In this document: piece by piece, positions 1 to 12,066 of the stretch | Position numbering within the stretch: position 1 is the first letter of the stretch | Layout of the letters: every line of letters begins with the position of its first letter | Assembly: GCF_000003195.3 (NCBI RefSeq) | Contig: NC_012874.2 | Location: forward strand, 3,751,001-3,815,000 | DNA: 64,000 nucleotides | Direction: 5' to 3' | Source of the DNA: Sorghum bicolor | Taxonomy: Eukaryota; Streptophyta; Magnoliopsida; Poales; Poaceae | Position numbers and translations under genes: made by a program | The notes under the pieces: generated by a model | Seen by the model: the letters and a program-made list of their open reading frames with translations, nothing else | The model's database searches: none | Told to the model about the DNA's origin: nothing

Positions 1-810
1 AACTAGGTCTAGTCCACACCAAGTGTTGAGAAAGAGCAGGCCACCATGGACGACATGGTGACGGTCCAAGTGGATCAAGTGCTCAACATTGGAAGATGAA
101 AACAGACCCAAAGGCAAAGGTATATGCTATGGTTTTTGTTTCTCCAGCTAAGGTGCAATGAAGTGCACTATCGTGTTTTAAATAGATAGTCATACTATTA
201 AGAGGAGAACTCTCAAGCAAATATGGTTGACTTGTGCCACTAGGTTTTGATTAACTTGCATATGCATTGGACCTAGCAACACGGTGAGAAGTGAGCAAAA
301 ATGTTTTCGAAAACATTTTGAAAAATGCTAGCTTAGTGCTTCAATGTTTAGCAAAACAATAAGACAACACGATTGCATAGCGGGTAAGAAGAGGTGAGCT
401 TTTACACCCACTGAAACTCTCGGATGGGGCCACCGGAGTGCCCACACGAGAGATGCTATAGAGAGTATTAGGCCACTCACCATGTAGACTCTATTATAGA
501 GTCTAAAGTTATTTATTATCTCAAATAATATGAAATTAGATTCTAAATAAGACTTGGAGTCTTATTGTTTCTACCTCTTTCTTTAAAAAATATGCTGCCA
601 TATCAATAAAATATTATAAATAATATGTAATTAATTATTTTGGACTCTATGATAAAATCTTGTATTGTGAGTGTCCTTACACTGCTATGTGGGGGTACCA
701 AAATTGTACGGTGGAGTCATCGGAGACTCCACCGAAGCTTCAGTTGACTCGGCTAACTATATTAAAAATCTCCGGTCTGTCACCTTAACGTCGAGTGGTC
801 TCTCTTTCTA
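1..810 (+). mobile_element. diverged LTR remnant, truncated by the window edge
   Basis: Scattered phrases match the 5' part of the solo LTRs at 12308 and 34211 in the same order: the 'gatcaagtgctcaac' block near 77, the 'aaaggcaaaggtat' block near 110 and the 'gatagtcatactat' block near 185. Downstream, around 710-735, there is a palindrome of the form GGTGGAGTC...GACTCCACC, which resembles the GC palindromes of the related LTRs. A Tourist MITE (471-676) interrupts it. The boundaries are approximate and the left end lies outside the window. Confidence 0.45.
471..676. mobile_element. Tourist-like MITE, TSD TTA
   Basis: The ends form an inverted repeat (GGCCACTCAC on the left, GTGAGTGTCC on the right). 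The element is flanked on both sides by TTA, the three-base target duplication of PIF/Harbinger-derived Tourist MITEs. The interior is AT-rich with no coding capacity. It is inserted in the LTR remnant. Confidence 0.8.
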
Positions 811-1046
811 AGCAAGAAATAAATATTTTTATTAGATGCAGTGTTTATGAGCAATTTTTACAATAACAAAGTGTTCAACATAACGGATCTTTCGGAAAAG
901 AAAGTGTTCAACATGCCCAGTGCCCACAAAGGTCACTACGGGCCACGAATGGACTGTGAAACAGAAAACAATTTTATATACAGTACTTAAGTACTTAACT
1001 GATGTACATATAGGAACATAATAGTAATACTCATCATAAAACCGTA

Positions 1047-1267
1047 CTCCCTCCGTTCCAAAATAAATGTCGTTTTCGCTTCCCGAGAAATAACTTTAAC
1101 TAAATATATAGTAAAAAATATTAATATTTATAATACATAATTAGTATCATTGAAAAGATCTTTAAGTCTAGTTTTTTAACAAATTTATTTAGAGATATAA
1201 ATATTGCATATATTTTCTACAAATCGAGTCAAACTTGTGGCAAAAAACCTAAAACGGACGGAGGGAG
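1047..1267. mobile_element. Stowaway MITE, TSD TA
   Basis: It starts CTCCCTCCGTTCC and ends with the complement (CGGACGGAGGGAG), flanked by TA on both sides. These are the classic Tc1/mariner-related Stowaway termini. It lies about 700 bp upstream of the NAC start codon. Confidence 0.88.
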
Positions 1268-1605
1268 TATGCCGTACGTGGATCGAGAATACGTATTACC
1301 CCGGATCCTAACCCTTGAACGCAAGACTGTCTGATACGTATTGTATATTTCCATCTTGCTGCGTACGTGGCAACAATAATATATGCCGGCTAGCTACAGG
1401 CGCAAGACGTATAGTGCTAGTACACTAGAGACCCGAGCATGCCGGCCGGCGAGAAGCAAATTAGAGTAGAGTCGTCCTTCTCCCAAGCATTTTATTCTCG
1501 GTCCAGGTCCAGGTCAAACGCGGAAACACGGCCATGGCTATACATGTTGTAGTTTTCTTCATCAATCTTCTTCTCTCTGAATTGTACTATACTTGTACGT
1601 GATTG

Positions 1606-1812
1606 GCTTTGTTTACTTCAAAAAAATTTTACACAATTTTTCAGATTCTTCATCACATCGAATCTTCCAATATATGGAGCATTAAATATAAACGAAAACA
1701 AAAACTAGTTACACAATTTACATGTAATTTTTAGTTAATCCATGGTTAGATAATATTTATCAAATACGAACGAAAATGCTATATTGCCTATTTTGTAAAA
1801 AAAAAATTGGAA
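1606..1812 (+). mobile_element. 'GCCTTGTTTAGTT'-family repeat copy
   Basis: This is a diverged copy of the short element family found many times in this window (for example at 22285, 28143 and 30148). The shared features are a start near 'ctttgtttacttc', the 'catcacatcgaatctt' block, 'aaaaactagttacacaattt', and an AT-rich end. Both termini are degenerate. It lies in the NAC promoter region. Confidence 0.5.
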
Positions 1813-1865
1813 TAGCAAGCAAGCAACAGGTACCCAACTGCTGCCTCGTCCGGCCGCTGCCGCTC

Positions 1866-1873
1866 TATAAATT
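1866..1873 (+). promoter_or_regulatory. TATA box of the NAC gene
   Basis: TATAAATT, preceded by a GC-rich stretch and followed by a pyrimidine-rich leader, about 100 bp upstream of the start codon at 1971. Transcription would be expected to start near 1895-1905. Confidence 0.6.
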
Positions 1874-1970
1874 CTGCTCTCTCCCAGTCCCAGCCGTGCT
1901 CGCTCCGTCTCCTCATCACATCAGAAACTATTTATAGTCAGCAGGCAGCAATCCGTCGATCGTCGTCGGC

Positions 1971-2028
1971 ATGCGAACGAACGGCGACAGGGGGTGGCCG
2001 GCGATGATGATGGAAAGCCATGGTGGTA

Positions 2029-2060
<32 letters not shown>

Positions 2061-3295
2061 AGTGATCCGTTGCTGGCGCCGGGGTTCCGGTTCTACCCGA
2101 CGGAGGAGGAGCTGCTGACGTTCTACCTCCGGCACCGGCTCGCCGGCACCAGGCCCGTCGTGGAGCACCTGATCCCCGTCGTCGACATCTACAGCTACCA
2201 CCCGTCAGAGCTCCGGGCGATGGCCGGCGCGGCGAGCGTCTCCGACCCGGAGCAGTGGTTCTTCTTCTGCCCGCGCGCAGAGCGGGAGCTCCACGGCGGC
2301 CGGCCCGCGCGCACCACGCCGTCGGGATACTGGAAGGCCACGGGGTCGCCGTCCTACGTCTACTCCTCCTCCTCCTCGCCCACCGCCAACAACCGCGTCA
2401 TCGGCGAGAAGCGCACCATGGTCTTCTACCAGGGCCGCGCGCCCACCGGCAACAAGACCCCCTGGAAGATGAACGAGTACAAGGCCGTCGCCGACGCCGA
2501 CGCCGACGACCATGCACCTGCCGGAGCGCCCATCATGGTACGGGGGTCCGTCCGTCCTTCTCGTCCTAGCTAGCTCGTAGTACATGCAGTACCGCACTGT
2601 GGTTAATATACTAAAAATAAACTATTTATAAAACTAAAAATACAACTACAAAATAATTTGGAAGACGAATTTTTTAAGTCTGATTAATTTGTTGTTGAAC
2701 AGTATTTATTAATAAAATAAAAATACTAAGGTATTTTGCATTTAATGATGACTTTAATCGTGTCGTACAGCAAGTAGTATTAATTAATGATGCAACTGCT
2801 AGATTCAGTATGTGCCATGTCCTATGCATGCAGCTGCGTAACGAGTTCAGCGTCTGCCGGGTGTACATCAGCACCGGCACGCTGAGGTCCTTCGACCGCC
2901 GGCCGCACCCGCCGAGCGGCGGTCTCGCCGCCGTCCACTGCGGCTACCAACGACAGCAACAGCTACAGCCACTGCTACCACCACCAGCAGCGGCGGCGGC
3001 GGCGGCGAAGACGACGAGCCTCCACAACCAGCAGCAGACGATGATGCTTGCTGCGGTCGTCGTCGACGACGACTCCGCGGCCGACAACAACGGACGGCGG
3101 CGGCATGCGGTGGAGCACTCTCACGACAGCTCGTCGTCGGGGTCGCGAGGCGTTGGCGGCGGCGTGGACGGAGCAGAAGACGCCGCCACGGCCATCGACT
3201 GGGACTGGAACTCGCTCATCCCTCCCGTGGATGACGATGATCTCGCCTTCACCGGCGTCGATGACTTGACCCGTGTCATTTGGCCCCATAATTGA
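1971..3295 (+). CDS. NAC domain transcription factor (NAC090-like)
   Basis: Two exons, 1971-2537 and 2834-3295, with a 296-bp GT-AG intron in phase 0; the product is 342 residues. After a Gly-rich N-terminus, the NAC subdomains run in order: A ([19 protein letters not shown], about 35-53), B ([12 protein letters not shown]), C/D ([39 protein letters not shown]), and E in exon 2 ([13 protein letters not shown]). The phrase following E, with FDRRP, and the FYPTEEEL variant recall Arabidopsis ANAC090/ANAC061. NAC proteins bind DNA as dimers in the nucleus. The C-terminal half has poly-Gln, poly-Ala and acidic stretches and a WDWNSLIPP motif, consistent with an activation region. The start at 1971 is the first ATG after the TATA box; an in-frame ATG cluster at 2004-2012 is an alternative. 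The target genes cannot be told from the sequence. Confidence 0.92.
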
Positions 3296-3300
3296 CGGCA

Positions 3301-4918
3301 TGCAGTGGCATCTCCGGCCTGCCGTGTGCTTATTACAATGAATTAGTATTCCTGAGAATGTAAGACGAGATTAGTGCCTGCTAGATCAGTGGCGTAGTTG
3401 ACAAGGTAGTATTGTAGCAGAGCAGCTACGTGATAAACTGCAAGGAAATGAGGTAGAAATTCATAGTAGTTAGAGTATCTCCAACAACTTGGTATTTCAA
3501 CATGCTATCCTACCAAATTTGCTAAAAACATAAAAACCTCCTCCAACAACTCCTTATCTCAACTTGCTAAATTTCCCAAGTTGCTATCCAGAGGTTTCTA
3601 CTGCCGAGATTTGTCAAGTTGCAATCCTAAGTTGCTATCCCGAGCGCAACTTGTTGGAGACACATATTCTTTTACCAAATGAGCGGGTTCCATTTGTCAT
3701 CCTCTATTTTTACCAAGTTTTCGGCATGGGTTACAATCAGCAGGAGCTACAATCATAGGATACATAATTATTAGAAAGTCTCTGTAGTTACAAGTAAAAA
3801 CTAATCAAAGATTACTTTCTTTTGTGAGCTCTTTTTTTTTATTTTCAACGCAAAGCCCATATTGTAATCTCTATTCGGTTATAAAAGCTTATTAGTTATT
3901 ACTCTATATGTTTCTCTCGATCTGTATACATATAGTTTTTGTCCTTCGTCTAATAAAATTACGGTAATTCTCTTGCCGTCCTTTTGAAATAAAAAGTATT
4001 TTCAATGAACACTTAATTAGTTTATTAAGTTATAGAGGCTCATATTGCAACCTATGTCTCATGGTATAATAAATTAATCTAGATTTCTACTTTCTAATTT
4101 TCATTGTATTAGTTGCTACAACTTTTTATATCCGCATGTTAATAATGTCTTGTCCTTTTACCTTTTATTCAAACCCTCTGTCTCCTTTGGATTTTATCGA
4201 AAAGGATTCATGTCCTAAACTGCATTCTAATTGCTAGTTACTATGATGGCATAAATAGTAGTTTGAGCCTCCTCATGATGCTTAAGATCGGAAATGGAGC
4301 TTGAAGTAAGATCTAGGAGGGGCAAATGGTGCTAGTCTGAATAGATGATTAATATTTAAGCCTAGCTATCCACCATGTTTATTCTAAAGAAGTTTCGGAA
4401 ACCAAGGGGCATAGCCACTTTTGGTATTCACTAACTTTCTTCCACAACTCAAGTACGTGCATTAGTATCTTCTATAAAAGAAATAAAGTGCTTATACCAA
4501 TACACAGATACACATAGTTTTCAGCCAAAATATATTTTGTATGGACACTAATGTAATTCTAAATGTATGCTCGATCTTCATTGGAACAACATGTGTATTT
4601 ACTTTAAGCTATTTTTTTATTTATAGTAATAGAACTAGTAATTCAGAAACTTAAATAGACATTATTAATGGTTACTTATATATTTCACAATAGCAAATAT
4701 TGATAACTTAAATGTAGATTTAAGTTGTACAATACTTTATTTCAATAATTGTATAAGTCAGAGTGGGTTAGAGTCCTATGGCCAGAGTGGGGTAATTGAA
4801 ATTTAGAATTCCTAATAATGAACCTTAAGTTTATATAATAACTAATAATCATACAATACTTTATTTCAATAATTGCACATTGTTAGTGGACCTAGGCATA
4901 ACAATTCATAAGTTATTA
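3301..4918. other. NAC 3' region and AT-rich intergenic DNA
   Basis: The first 100-150 bp after the NAC stop is probably 3' UTR. The rest is AT-rich without a supported gene; it holds one MITE-like foldback (3473-3661) and otherwise nothing I recognise. Confidence 0.6.
3473..3661. mobile_element. MITE-like foldback
   Basis: The left end 'gagtatctccaacaacttg' is complementary to the right end 'caacttgttggagac'. The 'AGCATCTCCAACAA' type of terminus is common in grass MITEs. I could not fix a target duplication. Confidence 0.5.
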
Positions 4919-5124
4919 GGCTAGTCTCAATGCATAGTTTTATGGCACAGTTACCAAGACTATAAACTAGGTAACCGAGCCACAAGAGTTTCATGTGGAT
5001 GAAATTTCTCTCTCATCTGATGAAACTCCTTTATTTAATGACTTTGTCAAGTCAGTAATTTTACTTATGTGACATCCTGTTTAATATGCATGACACTCTT
5101 ATGAAATATGCATTGAGACTGACC
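4919..5124. mobile_element. Tourist-like MITE, TSD TTA
   Basis: Terminal inverted repeats GGCTAGTCTCAATGCATA and TATGCATTGAGACTGACC, with TTA on each side. A relative without clear ends lies at about 5350-5545. Confidence 0.82.
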
Positions 5125-5349
5125 TTAGGAAAAAGAACTTTGGGGACTACGCGACTTTGGACTCTTATTACAGTGTGATGGTCTGATGGGCCGTTCAAGC
5201 TAGCTCCTGCGGGCCGGGGCTCGGCCACTGCTGATACAAACAAGCTGGAGCCCACGTTCGTGTCATTACTGCTTCTATACTAAGGCCCACCCAGCCCCTC
5301 AATTGATCTCTGCCTGAGCAAAGCTGTGACAGTTCTTGTTTAGACGCGC

Positions 5350-5545
5350 ACCAGTCTTAATGCATAGTTTCATAACACAGTTACTAAAACTATAAACTAG
5401 GTAACCGAGCTACATAAATTTTATAGGGATAAAACTCCTCTCTCATTTGATAAAACACCTTCATTTAATGACCCTGCTAAGTCAGCAATTTTGCTTGTGT
5501 GACACCCTATTTAAAGTACATGACATTCTTATGAAAAGATGCATG
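5350..5545. mobile_element. second copy of the 4919 MITE family
   Basis: It shares with the 4919 copy 'cttaatgcatagttt', 'actataaactaggtaaccgagc', a 'tctctctcat' block and 'aagtcagcaattttgcttgtg' in the same order and spacing. The right terminus is degraded. Confidence 0.6.
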
Positions 5546-6640
5546 GGCATTTCAAGTTTTTCTTACCACTCTCAGATACTCTCACTAAGTTCATCCTATT
5601 TACTTTAGAGAACGGTTTCAGGTTTGGAACCATTTGATATTTCCGAACCATACAGGCTAGGAATGCCTAACCGAATGGCCCTTAATGTTTTACTGTCCAT
5701 CACTTGAAAATTTGCTCACCCAGTTACTACATACGTCAAAAATTATGTGGATTAAACTTCCTTAAGATTAACTAACTTTGTAAAAAATATTAGCAATATT
5801 TATATCTATAATAAATATATTATAAAAATAATTTATTGATTTATCTAATAGTACTAATTACACACCATAAATTGGTATTCTCTCTATATATTTTTTTGGT
5901 AAAAGTTAAAAATGTCTAACTCCTAAGTAAGAAATGACACTCTTTATGTGTCTCACATAACCGAGGAGACAACTGGTTAATGATTAGTGAAGATGTTGAT
6001 TAATCACAATTCACATGTGAAGGTACAAAGACGGTTGCAGTAGGGTAGTTAGTTTTGTTTTTTTGTAATAAACCGAGCTGAATAAATTAGGAAAAGATGA
6101 ATTTAGATAGACTAGGAGTCTAGGACTAGTGCAATAAAGCTGCAGGATCTTACCGAAACAACAATGAAGTTAATAGCTAGTCTAAACACGACGACACCGG
6201 CGAGTTGGAATAAAGTTTTCAATTTTCATATTAGACTTTTTTTTGACACCTCTAAAATTACCGAAATCTAGCTGAGACTGCCGAATTTTTTTGAGACTAA
6301 ACATTGTATGATTTTCTAAAATGTTTAGATCTAAACAAAATATTAGCATAAACAAAAATACTAGCATCATTTATAGCTACACATCAATAGAGCAAAAGAA
6401 TATGCAACATCTATATTAATTAGTATAATATGAAATTTCAGAAAAATAATTGGTGACCCGTAGATTACCAAAATTCGCAAAAACCAAAAAGACGAAGTAT
6501 ATATAACATGAGACTAGGCAATAATAGGCATCGACAACGGCAGATCTCAAGCTTAATGATACTTGTAGCTTTTTTGGCTGTGTGAAACCTTTCTATCTAG
6601 TCTTTGAGTCGCTGAGTGGAACTCTTAGTCCTGTCTCGCT
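5546..6640. other. AT-rich intergenic DNA
   Basis: I see no gene, RNA or complete element here, only AT-rich sequence with short stop-bounded frames. Confidence 0.5.
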
Positions 6641-7313
6641 CAGTGGCGGAACCAGAAATTATGTATAAGGACAACTAATAAAAAAATAATAATTTATCAA
6701 AACTAAGCATAGCTGGTGCATCTAGCTCAATTCATCAACTTGACATAGGTGCTCGACATTTTCTATATGTATTTAGGATCAAATGTGTTATTCTTTCGGT
6801 GGTAGACGATAAACCCTTAACAACAAGATGTTTGTGATGATTTTGTAAACCTTAAGATCCGTGTCTTAGTTTTTCTAACGTGTTTCATAGTATTGTCTAG
6901 TCATGTTTTGTACTTCCTCCATCCCAAATTATAAATTAATCTAAAAATCTTGGAGAGTCAAAGTACATCAAGTTTGACCAAAACTATAAAAAAATTGTAA
7001 AGGTTTATGTCATCAAATAGATATAATGTGAAAGTATAATAAACAATAAATATTATTATCTTATTATATAAATTTGGTTAAATTTAAGATGCTTTGACTG
7101 CTCTTGGAATTACTTATAATTTAAAATAGAGGGAGTATAATTCTATTATCTCGAGGACATTAATAAGTCTATATATATATATATATGACAAAATTGTTAT
7201 ATTTCTCTCTTAATATAAATAAAAATCTTAAATTTATACTAGTAAAAAAATTGTTAACACTTGTGGGGGGGGGGGGGCTATGGCCCCTGCCAGCCCCCCT
7301 GGCTCCGCCACTG
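6641..7313. mobile_element. hAT-type non-autonomous element, 8-bp TSD
   Basis: Terminal inverted repeats CAGTGGCGGAACCAG and CTGGCTCCGCCACTG are bounded by the perfect 8-bp duplication GTCTCGCT (6633-6640 and 7314-7321). That TSD length is diagnostic of hAT transposons. There is no transposase. A G homopolymer lies near the right end (7265-7277), and a Stowaway MITE is inserted inside. Confidence 0.88.
6913..7135. mobile_element. Stowaway MITE nested in the hAT element
   Basis: It starts CTTCCTCCATCCC after TA and ends with GAGGGAG followed by TA. The interior is typical of Stowaway-like '...aaattataa...agtttgacc...' elements. Confidence 0.8.
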
Positions 7314-7955
7314 GTCTCGCTGTTAGTGCAACAACTAGCTTTTGCTGAGTTTAAACTTTGGGTACTCGTAAGTGGTTGCCTGGTCGCTGTCTCTATCTAA
7401 ACTCTATGTACTACAGTGTATTTCTGTTACAAGTAATGGAAATGGGGCTAATCTCTCGTATCAAAAACTGCTTGGCAGATGCATGGTTACTACTGCTGTT
7501 GTCGATACTTGCTGTTGTTGTTATTTTGATTTGTTAGAAAAAAAAACACTCACTTTTAAGGTTGAGGTGGCACTGTCATCGGACACTTGATAACGATGCC
7601 CAAGACAAGCGGCATGGCAAGTCATCAGGACTCTCAAAGGCGGACCATTGAGAGAACCCGTTGCCTCAAGGTTACACATTATTTCTTCGTAAATCGTAAG
7701 AGCACTACCAATAATACTAGAAACTATACTATACGTAGTTTCTATATCTATTAATTTTTATAAACAGAGTACTCTTAATGCTAAAAACTATATATAGTTT
7801 CTATACATATTAATTTTTTTTCTCGAATACGCAAAAGGTTTGCGCATCTTTGTATTAAGTAGAAGTAGGTTTTTTACAATAGCGCCGAGGCGCTGGCGGC
7901 GGAGGTTTTACAGATGGTACAGGAACAAAGCCCTCCCCGCGACCCGACAGGCTAA

Positions 7956-8087
7956 CTACTCCCGAACTAGACAACCTAAGTTCCGGGCCCCGGCTTGTAT
8001 CCAAAGGTCTCCAGAGATTTTGATGGTCGACAGAAGCTGACCAGCCGTGGCCGTGGATCCTCTGAAGCAACGCGCATTGCGTTCTTT
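7956..8087 (-). pseudogene. LINE ORF2, C-terminal end
   Basis: This continues the ORF2 frame that breaks off at 9297: the codons for E-I-W at the right flank join K-E-R-N-A-R here, the usual 'W-x-ERNAR-F' ending of plant LINE proteins. The frame stops at TAG 7956-7958. The 3' UTR and A tail follow to about 7814. The joining is inferred from the CCAAA target duplication. Confidence 0.8.
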
Positions 8088-8092
8088 CCAAA

Positions 8093-9291
8093 TGTAGGAT
8101 CTCCTGGAAGAAAAGGAGGCCTAGAGGGGGGGGGTGAATAGGCCTGTTTAAAAATAACTCAACACTGTGTTAGCACAGAGGGCGGCACTGCCGGCCTGCA
8201 AATAAAAATCCCACGGTGTTAAGATTTCGCAGTAAATTAACTTAGGTAAAGACGAGTCCAATCCTGCAAAATAAAGATCAGATCCAGTACGATGACTGGA
8301 TGCCACAGAAAAGTCTCACAAGACTAGATCGGGTTACCAAACCATAGAAAAGTAAAGCTTTGAGAAAAGAACTGCAAGGAGCACACAAGACTCAGAGATT
8401 TAACCCGTGGTTCAGCTCACCACAAAGGCTTGCCTAGGTCCACGTTGTTGAGGAAGCCACAAAGGCTTAGGCTTGCCACAAAGGCTTGCCCTACCCTCGT
8501 TCTCAAGTCAAGAGAGTAAACTCTTGAAGTGAGGGGTGATTTCTTAGCTGCAAGAATCAAGTTTACAAACCTCCCAAAGCTGCCACACAGGAGGGCAAGC
8601 TCATGGGCGACGCCTAGCCGGCTAGGAGCAAGCTCCAAGAGTAACAAACCCTAGAACCGCCGACCAAACGTGAACCAAATGCTCTTAGACTTTGGGGAAC
8701 GAAGGATCTACTCTCCAATCGAGTTTTGCTGCCTTTTCTCTCAAGGATTGATGGTTGGAATCAAAGATTGCTTGAGGGAGGAGGAGCAACAATGGAGGAG
8801 AGAGAGAGAGCTCTGTTTTGTCTGAGCACGAGGTCGGTCGTCTGAGGTTGGTGATGACCGTTGTGAGGAGCGTCCAGGGGTATATACCTCCCTTGGGTCC
8901 CAACGGTCATAAGAGGGCGGCACTGCCGCCCATGATGGGCGGCACTGCCGCCCTGGCCAGAGCAGTTTAAGAGATAAATTGTTTTGCTAGCTGCTTTGGC
9001 TGAGAAAGAGGAAGTTGTTTTGAAAAGATGAGCATCTGGTTGCACACTTGATCAACAATTCTAGAATTCCCCTTTATAGTGCGGCTTTTCCTAAACTCAA
9101 ATAAAGAATATAAAACTGAGTAACACATCCTTGAGTTTGGATCAGCTCCAATCATGCTTTCGGAATACCAGCAACCTGTTCATCACTTCTATAGTTTGAT
9201 CCCCTGCTCATTAACTCGATAAAACTTGTTAGTCCTCTAATTTTGTTGTCATTATCACCAAAACCCACAATAGGGCTTGATTGCACTTACA
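8093..9291 (-). mobile_element. solo LTR (1199 bp), TSD CCAAA
   Basis: Read on the minus strand it starts TGTAAG and ends CCTACA (TG...CA). It is flanked by CCAAA at 8088-8092 and 9292-9296. Its terminal phrases ('aagccctattgtgggttttgg' type at the start; 'cctattcacccccccctctag' type at the end) resemble the solo LTRs at 12308 and 34211, so it is a related family. A TATA-like TATATA lies near 8880, with GC palindromes (GGCGGCACTGCCGCC) just upstream of it. There are no internal genes. Confidence 0.88.
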
Positions 9292-9296
9292 CCAAA

Positions 9297-12066
9297 TCTC
9301 CCATACTACCAAGGCGAATAACGTGTCCGCACCTTTACGCTTCTCTCCATGCCATCTGCGCCTCCAGTTCTCGTACCAAGTTAGCCAATTATCATCTCCG
9401 ATTTGCGACGCGTCGGCACCTAGAGTGGCCAAGACGGTCCACCAGATATGTCGCGAAAACGAACATGCAGCGATGATATGGTCGATGGTCTCGGGCTCCT
9501 GGTCACAAAGGTAGCACCGGTCTGCTGCCTCCAGCCCGTGTCGACGTCTTCTGTCAGCTGTCCAGTGGCGTCTTCTGATGGCGAGCCATAGAAAGATTTT
9601 GACGCGTAGAGGTGCCCAAGTTTTCCAGATGAGAGGGCAGCCGTATACCGGGCTAGACGTCGCGAGTAGTGCACGATAGGCTGATTTGGAAGAATAGAGC
9701 CCATCTGCTAACCAGCGCCAGACGAGCTTGTCCTCTCCTGTGCCTAAGATTATTGTGGCTAGGAGATCCCACAACCTTAGGTACTCGACGATTGCTGGAA
9801 CGGTGATCCCTCCCGTGATTTGCTGCACCCATGATCGGTTCTCCAGCCCCGCGGCAACGGTTGTATCGGCAATGTCTCTCCGGCTGACGAACTCCTGCAG
9901 TGTCGGAGCGATATCCTTGACCGACTTGCCCTGGATCCAGCGCGCGGTCCAAAAAGCTGTAGACTGCCCGTTGCCGATGACGGTGAACGTGGAGGCGTCG
10001 AAGAAGGCGGTCACCTCCCTGGACACCTTGATTGGCAGCTGTGCCCAGGCTCTGGTGGCATCGGCGTGCTTGAGCCACAGCCAGCGGGCCTGCAGTGCGA
10101 TGGACGCTAAACGAAGGTCCGGGATGCCCAGGCCGCCAAGATCAGTTGGCCGGCAGATTGTGGTCCAAGCCACCGCGCATTTTCCCCGGATTGATCCCTC
10201 CTTCCCTATCCAGAGGAATCTACGGCAGATGCTGTCTATCTCTTGTATCGCCCACGGCGGCAGCCCGTCCGCTATGATGGTGTAGACAGGAATCGCGGAG
10301 AGGACGGATTTGATCCAAACTAGCCGGCCGCTCTTGGCCATCAGCGGGCCGTGGCAGATGGGTAGCCTCCTGCTGATCGCGTTGACAGTCGCTTGTATCC
10401 GTGCTTTGGGTATTTTCTTCGTGCTTTACGGCAAGCCAAGGTATGTGATGGGGAATTGTGTTGCTTGGCATCCCAGGATCTCTTGCAGCTGAGGCATACT
10501 GTCTTCTGGAACGTGGATTGGCGTGATGGAACATTTTGCGAGGTTGGTCCTCAGGCCGGAGGCTTCGCCGAAGATGCGCAGTATCTCCTTGATCGCTCTA
10601 GCATCATCAACGTGCGGGCGCAGGAAGATGATGACGTCGTCCGCATAAATACTACAGTGATGCTTGACAGCAAGTGACTGCTGTGGCCTGAGAAGCCTGT
10701 CGTCCACCGCCGTCTTGAGCAGCCTCGCGAACACTTCCATTGCGATGATGAACAGCATCGGAGAGAGCGAGTCGCCCTGTCGCACTCCGCGCAAGTGTCG
10801 TATGGGCCTGCCTGGTCTTCCGTTAAGCAGGATGCGGGAGGAGGCCGAGGATAACAGGGCGGCCACCCATCTCCGCCAGTGCTCCCCAAATCCGAAGGCC
10901 CTGAGGGTGTCCAGCAAGAATGGCCAAGCAACTGTGTCGAACGCCTTTGAGATGTCCAGCTTAAGCAGCGCCATAGGGGTCTTGTTCTTTTTGAGGTAGA
11001 CCGCTGCTCGCGGAACAAATTTGAAGTTGTCGTGGATTGTTCTCCCTTGGATGAAGGCGTTCTGGTTGGGCGATATGATTTCCTTGAGCCGCGGCGCTAA
11101 CCTCGACGCTAGAAGTTTGGAGACAAGCTTGCCGAAGCTGTGGATCATCGAGATGGGCCGGTAGTCGCTCGGAGACAAGGCTCCATGCCTCTTAGGTAAC
11201 AGTACTATGAAGGCATTATTTAGCCTGTAGAAGGCCCTGCAGTCTCCGAACAACATAGTGTTTAAGGCCGCCACCACGTCCTCCTTAATCTGCGTCCATG
11301 CAGCTTTGTAGAAGGCTCCGGTGAATCCGTCCGGCCCCGGTGCCCTGTCCGCGGGCATTTCCCGCACGACCCGCTCCACCTCCTCCTCGGAGAAGGGTAG
11401 GTCGAGTGCAGAAAAATCCTGGGGTGAGATCCCAATCGCCTGGAAGTCGATCGTGTGGGCTCCCGACCCCGGCTGTCCGAACACCCCCTTGAAGTGGTCG
11501 CGAATTGCCGTCTCCATCTCATCGTGATCGGCGCAGATGACTCCGCTATCGTTTCTGAGGCGGTAGATGGCGTTCTTGCGCTTCCGTCCTCGGGCCAGCA
11601 GGTGGAAGTATTTTGTATTGGCATCCCCTTCTGCCAGAAACCTGACTCTAGCCCTTTGGCGCGCCATTGTGCGTTCCAAGGACGCGAGGCCCAGAGTCTT
11701 GAGTTTAAGCTCCTTGCGTAGCTGGAACTCGCTCTCAGAGAGTTCCCTCAGCTCCGCGGCTTGGTCAAGTCGAAGAATGATGGCTCGCGCCATGAGGAGC
11801 TGCTCTCTGATGTTGCCTATCGCGGTGGCCGCCCAGCTCTGAAGTTTGCGCTTTAGGTTCCTGAACAGCTCATCAAGGCGCCGCAGTGGGTCGGAGGTGT
11901 CGGACGTGCAGACCCAGCCTGCGCTCACGGCTTCATGGAAGCCTGGCGCTTTAGGCCAAAAGGACTCAAAGTGGAATCTCCTCGCGTGGTGGATGGACAG
12001 GTGCGTTTGCAGCAGCAGCGGGCTGTGGTCGGAGACGTCCGATGAAAGCGCCTGAAGGTGGCAGTC
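9297..12066 (-). pseudogene. LINE ORF2: reverse transcriptase and zinc-binding region
   Basis: The minus-strand frame begins in the end of the endonuclease domain (SDVSDHSPLLL). It passes through a linker with the DRAPGPDGF motif to the reverse transcriptase core: LLPKR, SDYRPISMIHSFGK, KLDISKAFDTVAW, GVRQGDSLSPMLF and the catalytic IYADD motif near 10640. An in-frame TAA at 10426-10428 falls right after YLGLP. The frame then continues through a region with MAKSGRLVWIKSVLSAIPVY to a zf-RVT-type segment (WKTWAPLRVKIFLWLA, CYLCDQEPETIDHI). The solo LTR insertion at 8093-9291 cuts it. The family and catalytic residues are clear; the single stop and two insertions make it a pseudogene. Confidence 0.92.
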
